A DNA stretch of 35,535 bases, from contig CAADYQ010000015.1 in assembly GCA_900753295.1 (NCBI GenBank), forward strand, positions 1 through 35,535. The letters are read 5' to 3'. The notes below the pieces were generated by a model. The model was not told the origin of the DNA, ran no database searches, and worked only from the letters and a program-made list of their open reading frames with translations. How positions within the stretch are numbered: position 1 is the stretch's first letter; each line of letters begins with the position of its first letter. The translations under genes and the position numbers were made by a program. The stretch comes from Clostridia bacterium (GTDB taxonomy: Bacteria > Bacillota > Clostridia > Oscillospirales > CAG-272). Shown piece by piece: positions 31,882 to 35,535 of this stretch.

Positions 31882-32808
31882 TCAGTTCTCCTCGGGCTTG
31901 ACGGCGACTATCTTTCCGTTTTCAAAATATCCGGTGTAAGACTGCCGTCCCTCCTGCCACGTGTAGGTGCCCCAACCGTGCATATTGTTCTTCAAAAATC
32001 CGCCGACGTACTTTTCGCCGGTCTCCGCCCATACATACGTCCCTTCGCCCTGACGCATATCGTCCTCAAAATCGCCGACATATGTGTCGCCGTTGGCGTA
32101 TGTGTAGCTTCCGTGGCCGCTCTTGAGTCCGAAAAGATAGCCGCCCTCGTAAACGCTGCCGTCGCTCCAGACCATTTTGCCCTCGCCGTGGCGCAGGTCT
32201 CCGGAAAATCCGCCCTCGTAGACGCTACCGTCCGCGTAGGTGTACTTACCCTCGCCTTCTTTGACGCCGGCAATGAAATCGCCCTCGTAAACGTCGCCGC
32301 CCGAAAAACGGTAAACGCCGTAGCCCGTGATAACGTCGTCATTGAACTCACCGGTGTATTCATCGCCGTTTTTGAGCTTGAGAGTACCCTTGCCCTGGCG
32401 GTAAAAGTCCACCATGTCGCCGAGGTACACCGCGCCGTTGGAATATTCTATCATTCCCGTTTCGGTATTTATGCGTGCGCTCACGCCGTTTGAATAATAC
32501 AGCCTGCCCGATATCGGGCGTCCGTCGCTCTCGCGCACTCTGCCGACATAGCGCACAACGCTCCCGTCGGATCGCCGCGCCGTGATGTAGCGGTAACCGC
32601 AGTAATATGCGGCGACTATCGCCAGCAAAAACGCCAACAATGCGCACATCAGCGCGATGAATATCCTGACGCCGATAGTCAGCCTGTGCGGACGGCGGTA
32701 ATATTTCTTTTTCGTGCCCGCCGAACCACCCGAACGACCACCTGACCGGCTGCCTGAGCGGCTGCCCGAACTGCTGCGCGACGGTGCGCGTTTCGTTTCA
32801 TTTCCCAT
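31882..32808 (-). CDS. Membrane-anchored MORN-repeat protein
   Basis: A 308-residue protein. An Arg/Ser/Gly-rich N-terminus (8-31, RSGSRSGG-like repeats) precedes a single transmembrane helix at about 44-70. Residues from about 135 hold seven MORN repeats plus a half repeat, each about 23 residues of the form YxGxF...GxGxY...G. They include YTGEFNDD, YEGDFIAG, YEGGFSGD, YEGGYLFG, YVGDFEDD and YVGGFLKN. MORN repeats form beta-hairpin rods used for protein or lipid contact. The repeats would be outside if the basic N-terminus is cytoplasmic. The ATG has TTGGAGGAATAAA upstream. It stands between rbfA and an unknown membrane gene. No function is assigned. Confidence 0.87.
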   Translation of the reverse strand: MGNETKRAPSRSSSGSRSGSRSGGRSGGSAGTKKKYYRRPHRLTIGVRIFIALMCALLAFLLAIVAAYYCGYRYITARRSDGSVVRYVGRVRESDGRPISGRLYYSNGVSARINTETGMIEYSNGAVYLGDMVDFYRQGKGTLKLKNGDEYTGEFNDDVITGYGVYRFSGGDVYEGDFIAGVKEGEGKYTYADGSVYEGGFSGDLRHGEGKMVWSDGSVYEGGYLFGLKSGHGSYTYANGDTYVGDFEDDMRQGEGTYVWAETGEKYVGGFLKNNMHGWGTYTWQEGRQSYTGYFENGKIVAVKPEEN

Positions 32809-32843
32809 TTTATTCCTCCAAATGTCGGATGCTGCGGTCGCCG

Positions 32844-33512
32844 TCAGGCTCCCGCGCCGCCGACAAAGTTATCAAGCATCTGCAAAAGCTCGGGCAGGAT
32901 CCTCAACACCAGCCACAAAAGCACGGCGGATGCTATTATGCCGATCACAAGGACCGCCCAGTTCGTTCCTTTTTTCCTGAAGCGCATCTCCACGCTGTCG
33001 CATTTCTCCGCCGGGATGTAAAAATGCGCAGTCGAAATATCGCGTTTGTAGGGGACCACGCGGAACGGCGCGGTCTTTTCGCCGCTCTCGGCGGCGCGAA
33101 GCTCATAAACACCGCGTTTTTCGACAACAGACGCGTTGTACGCGTCCTCCTCGACACAGGATACGACCCTGCCGAGCACTCCGCCGGCGCGGAGAGACGC
33201 CCGCACGGCGGTATTTTTGAGGAATCCCAGCTCGGCGAGCGTTTTTGCGCTCTCCGGCGTCCGGCATCCCCCGGATGTGAGCGCGCGGACAAAATTACCG
33301 AGGACTCTTCTGTTGAACATCGACGAGATCGCGCCGATAATGACGCCTATGAAAAGCGCCACGATAATGCCGCGAAGCCCGGTGAGCGTTGATGCGCTTA
33401 TTCCGAGATTGTCGTAATCGCCGAGGTTAAGCGAAAAAAGCTCATCGATAAGCTCGCCTATCGTCGGCATTTCATCGTCCGCAAGCATTGCAAGTGTAAA
33501 AAAACGATTCAT
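32844..33512 (-). CDS. Uncharacterised two-helix membrane protein next to parB
   Basis: A 222-residue protein I do not recognise. An acidic N-terminal segment (MLADDEMPTIGELIDELF) precedes a transmembrane helix at about 46-66. A soluble central part of about 115 residues follows, with one C82 and one C117 and a Glu/Lys-rich middle. A second helix lies at about 184-206, then a short Gly/Ala tail. The ATG at 33510-33512 follows AGGAAG. It lies 35 bp after the parB stop codon on the same strand, so it may be co-transcribed with parAB; a weak -10-like tataat also lies just upstream of it. Confidence 0.75.
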   Translation of the reverse strand: MNRFFTLAMLADDEMPTIGELIDELFSLNLGDYDNLGISASTLTGLRGIIVALFIGVIIGAISSMFNRRVLGNFVRALTSGGCRTPESAKTLAELGFLKNTAVRASLRAGGVLGRVVSCVEEDAYNASVVEKRGVYELRAAESGEKTAPFRVVPYKRDISTAHFYIPAEKCDSVEMRFRKKGTNWAVLVIGIIASAVLLWLVLRILPELLQMLDNFVGGAGA

Positions 33513-33547
33513 TTTCTTCCTATTATATTATATATGCGCACGGTATG

Positions 33548-34441
33548 TCAGGAGTCAAAGATGTCCTCGCCGCAGAGCCTTGTGAGAAGCTCCGCAAGAT
33601 CGTCTGCATTTTCGTAATCAAGCTCGAGCCTGCGCTTGCCCTCGCCGCCATCGTTTATCCGCACGCGGCGCCCCAGACGCTTCATCGTCCTTGCCTCAAG
33701 CTCGGCATAGTAGGCGGCAGTCTGCTCGTCGCGCACCGGAGCGGGCTTTTTCTCCTTTTTCGGAGCGTTCTGCTGCTTTACGAGCCGCTCGGTAGCACGC
33801 ACCGAAAGATCCTCCGATGCTATTTTCTCCGCAAGCGCCACGCGCGATTCATCCGATTTATCCTCAAGTCCGAGTATCGCCCGCGCATGACCCATCGATA
33901 TCCGCCCGTCGGACACCATAACGAGCACCTCGTCGGGCAGATCGAGCAGTCGCAGTGCGTTCGTGACCGCCGGGCGGCTCTTGCCGACCTTATCCGCCAC
34001 CTCATCCTGCGTCAGTCCGAATCTTTCAATAAGTCCGCGGTAGGCAAGCGCCTCCTCGACCGCCGAAAGATCGCGCCGCTGAATGTTTTCCACCAGCGAG
34101 ACCTGAGCCGCGCCCAGCTCGTCGCCGCTGAACACTATCGCCGGGATCTCGGAAAGTCCCGCCATGCGAGCCGCGCGCCAGCGGCGCTCGCCCGCGATTA
34201 TGCGGTACATGCCCGAGCCGTCTGCCAGCTCGGTCACGATTATCGGCTGAAGCACGCCAAGCTGCGATATCGACCCCGCAAGCGAGGTAAGCGCCTCCTC
34301 GTCAAACTCGCGGCGCGGCTGCCCGCGGTTCGGTTCTATGTCGGAGAGCGGGATGTTTTGCACGGCTCCCTTCGGTGTTTCTATAAGATTATCCTCAAGC
34401 ATCGACGTAAATGAGCGTCCGAGTGCGTTCCGATGTGCCAT
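33548..34441 (-). CDS. parB: Chromosome partitioning protein ParB/Spo0J
   Basis: A 297-residue ParB. The N-terminal CTP-binding domain has PNRGQPRREF (37-46), GVLQPIIV and the arginine patch G84-E85-R86-R87-W. The central helix-turn-helix (LTQDEVADKVGKSRPAVTN) binds parS. A C-terminal dimerisation domain ends the protein. ParB loads on parS and spreads as a sliding clamp, organising the origin region and recruiting SMC. The ATG at 34439-34441 is preceded by AAGGA; the longer frame from 34516 overlaps the parA stop region. It lies 40 bp after parA, and parS sites lie on the far side of parA. Confidence 0.97.
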   Translation of the reverse strand: MAHRNALGRSFTSMLEDNLIETPKGAVQNIPLSDIEPNRGQPRREFDEEALTSLAGSISQLGVLQPIIVTELADGSGMYRIIAGERRWRAARMAGLSEIPAIVFSGDELGAAQVSLVENIQRRDLSAVEEALAYRGLIERFGLTQDEVADKVGKSRPAVTNALRLLDLPDEVLVMVSDGRISMGHARAILGLEDKSDESRVALAEKIASEDLSVRATERLVKQQNAPKKEKKPAPVRDEQTAAYYAELEARTMKRLGRRVRINDGGEGKRRLELDYENADDLAELLTRLCGEDIFDS

Positions 34442-34481
34442 TTTGTGTGATCCTTTTCCTTTTATTATATAAAATCTGTCG

Positions 34482-35276
34482 TCAGATGCGTTCAATAAGC
34501 TCGCGCGCAACGTCAAGATACTCCGCCGCGCCCTTGCTGTTCTTGTCGTGGTAGTATACCGGAACGCCGAACGACGGCGCCTCCGAAAGTCTTACGCCGC
34601 GCGATATCGCCGTTGAAAAGAGCTTTTCGTAATAATGCTTTTTCAGCTCGCTTATGACCTGCGATGTGAGCAGCAGCCTGCCGTTGTACATCGTGATAAG
34701 AATTCCGGTCACGCCGAGCGGTCTGTTATACCGCTGACGAATGCGCCCTATGGTTATCATAAGCTGTGAAAGCCCTTCGAGCGCGTAAAATTCGCACTGC
34801 ATGGGTATCACCACGCCGTCGGCGGCGGAAAGCGCGTTCACCGTCAGCATTCCGAGCGACGGCGGGCAGTCGATTATGATGTAATCATAATCGTCGCGCA
34901 CCGTGGCAAGCGATTTTTTCAGCGCATATTCGCCTTCCTCAAGCGAAAAAAGGTCAAATTCCGCGCCCGCAAGCGCGATAGTCGCCGGAATGACCGAAAG
35001 ACCGCGAAATTTTGTCTCTATCGTAGCCTTTTTTGCGGCATCCGGAGCGGCGGCGGTGCAACTTCCGTCGGCATTATCGCTGAGCAACAGGTCGCGGACC
35101 GTCACCTTCAGGCTTTTTTTCATTATCCCCACACCGCTCGTGCTGTTGCCCTGCGGATCGAGGTCAACGAGCAGGACCCGCTTGCCCAGTACGCCGAGCG
35201 ATGCGGCGACATTGACCGCGGACGTGGTTTTTCCCACTCCGCCCTTTTGGTTTGCAAATGCGATGATCTTGCCCAT
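34482..35276 (-). CDS. parA: Chromosome partitioning ATPase ParA/Soj
   Basis: A 264-residue ParA-family ATPase with the deviant Walker A motif K11-GGVG-K16-TT. The Walker A' motif LLVDLDPQGN follows, and Walker B lies in IIIDCPPSLG. It acts with ParB at parS in origin segregation; in spore-formers it also influences sporulation through Spo0J. Two ATG codons are possible. The one at 35276 matches the conserved family start MGKIIAFANQKGG. The one at 35306 has a tidier AGGA site but would leave a leader of only about 10 nt after the promoter at 35323-35351, so 35276 is preferred. Confidence 0.97.
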   Translation of the reverse strand: MGKIIAFANQKGGVGKTTSAVNVAASLGVLGKRVLLVDLDPQGNSTSGVGIMKKSLKVTVRDLLLSDNADGSCTAAAPDAAKKATIETKFRGLSVIPATIALAGAEFDLFSLEEGEYALKKSLATVRDDYDYIIIDCPPSLGMLTVNALSAADGVVIPMQCEFYALEGLSQLMITIGRIRQRYNRPLGVTGILITMYNGRLLLTSQVISELKKHYYEKLFSTAISRGVRLSEAPSFGVPVYYHDKNSKGAAEYLDVARELIERI

Positions 35277-35322
35277 GTGCTTCTGACTTCCTTTCACCTG
35301 CGCCATAACGTTTCCTGCATAC

Positions 35323-35351
35323 ATTATACCATTATTCCGCCCCACATTCAA
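35323..35351 (-). promoter_or_regulatory. Promoter of parAB
   Basis: On the minus strand TTGAAT (35351-35346), a 17-bp spacer and TATAAT (35328-35323). Transcription should begin near 35316, giving a leader of about 40 nt to the parA ATG at 35276. Confidence 0.75.
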
Positions 35352-35498
35352 TACTTTTTTTTAATCCGGGGTGACGTTTGTGCAAATTCATATTCTTCCG
35401 CCGCGCCCGGAATGAATGAAAGCCGGAATTGCTCTGCGTTTTGGCTGCAAATACGGTTCCTTATGGAACGGTTTCGGAAAAACCGGTTTTAAAGAAAC

Positions 35499-35514
35499 GG
35501 TTTCACGTGAAACA
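35499..35514. promoter_or_regulatory. parS site 1
   Basis: GGTTTCACGTGAAACA matches the parS consensus TGTTTCACGTGAAACA at 15 of 16 positions. It lies about 150 bp upstream of the parAB promoter. Further gtttc and gaaac half-sites in 35470-35500 may be degenerate extra sites. Confidence 0.93.
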
Positions 35515-35524
35515 TCGGCTTGGA

Positions 35525-35535
35525 TGTTTCACGTG
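35525..35535. promoter_or_regulatory. parS site 2, cut by the window edge
   Basis: TGTTTCACGTG matches the first 11 bases of the parS consensus exactly and is truncated by the end of the window. It starts 26 bp after parS site 1. Confidence 0.85.

Overview
The window looks like chromosomal DNA of an anaerobic, moderately GC-rich, endospore-forming member of the Bacillota (class Clostridia). The reasons are pyruvate:ferredoxin oxidoreductase, the sporulation signalling protein SpoIIR, RNase Y, Mini-RNase III, a KtrAB-type potassium transporter, GGAGG-type ribosome binding sites, and many near-consensus sigma-A promoters of the TTGACA-17-TATAAT form. The right end carries parA-parB next to one complete and one cut-off parS site, so this end is probably close to the replication origin. 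No species can be named from the sequence alone.

Layout. 1-524 is a gene-free block of hairpin-forming repeats. 525-7555 holds nifJ (-), a metallo-beta-lactamase-fold hydrolase (+), spoIIR (-) and a MATE transporter (-). 7556-8273 is a second repeat-rich gap whose elements match those at the left end in inverted orientation. 8274-11230 is argG-argH, the last two steps of arginine synthesis; argH has a repeat-built N-terminal extension. 11483-13045 is rny (-). 13309-16040 is a two-component system (+). 16091-17071 is a DUF2156 protein (-). 17187-19620 is the conserved operon rpmG-secE-nusG-rplK-rplA (-), divergent from tRNA-Trp (+). 20251-21912 is an ECF-like sigma factor with a very long tail (-). 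22159-26001 holds two tandem TIM-barrel isomerase paralogues and ktrB-ktrA (-). 26068-30821 is a minus-strand run: a membrane protein, cyclophilin, Mini-RNase III, two tandem SGNH hydrolases and a lipid kinase. 31030-31299 is a small membrane protein (+). 31516-35276 holds rbfA, a MORN-repeat membrane protein, an unknown membrane protein, parB and parA (-).

Most genes are housekeeping: translation and secretion (rpmG, secE, nusG, rplK, rplA, rbfA, tRNA-Trp), RNA turnover and rRNA processing (rny, mrnC), chromosome segregation (parAB/parS), potassium uptake, and central carbon and arginine metabolism. Tight spacing and ATGA or GTGA overlaps point to translational coupling in several places.

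The unusual material is mostly non-coding. One family of intergenic elements carries two or three hairpins with compensatory base changes between copies. A second, 50-nt element has one intergenic copy and two in-frame copies inside argH, similar in principle to the palindromic elements that invade Rickettsia genes. Three copies of the tRNA-Trp 3' end lie within 300 bp. Four perfect hairpins at gene ends look like terminators, and three of them share a core sequence. Among proteins, SecE with a signal-like segment and an Asp/His-rich linker, and the sigma factor with a second HTH and about 290 unexplained residues, stand out.
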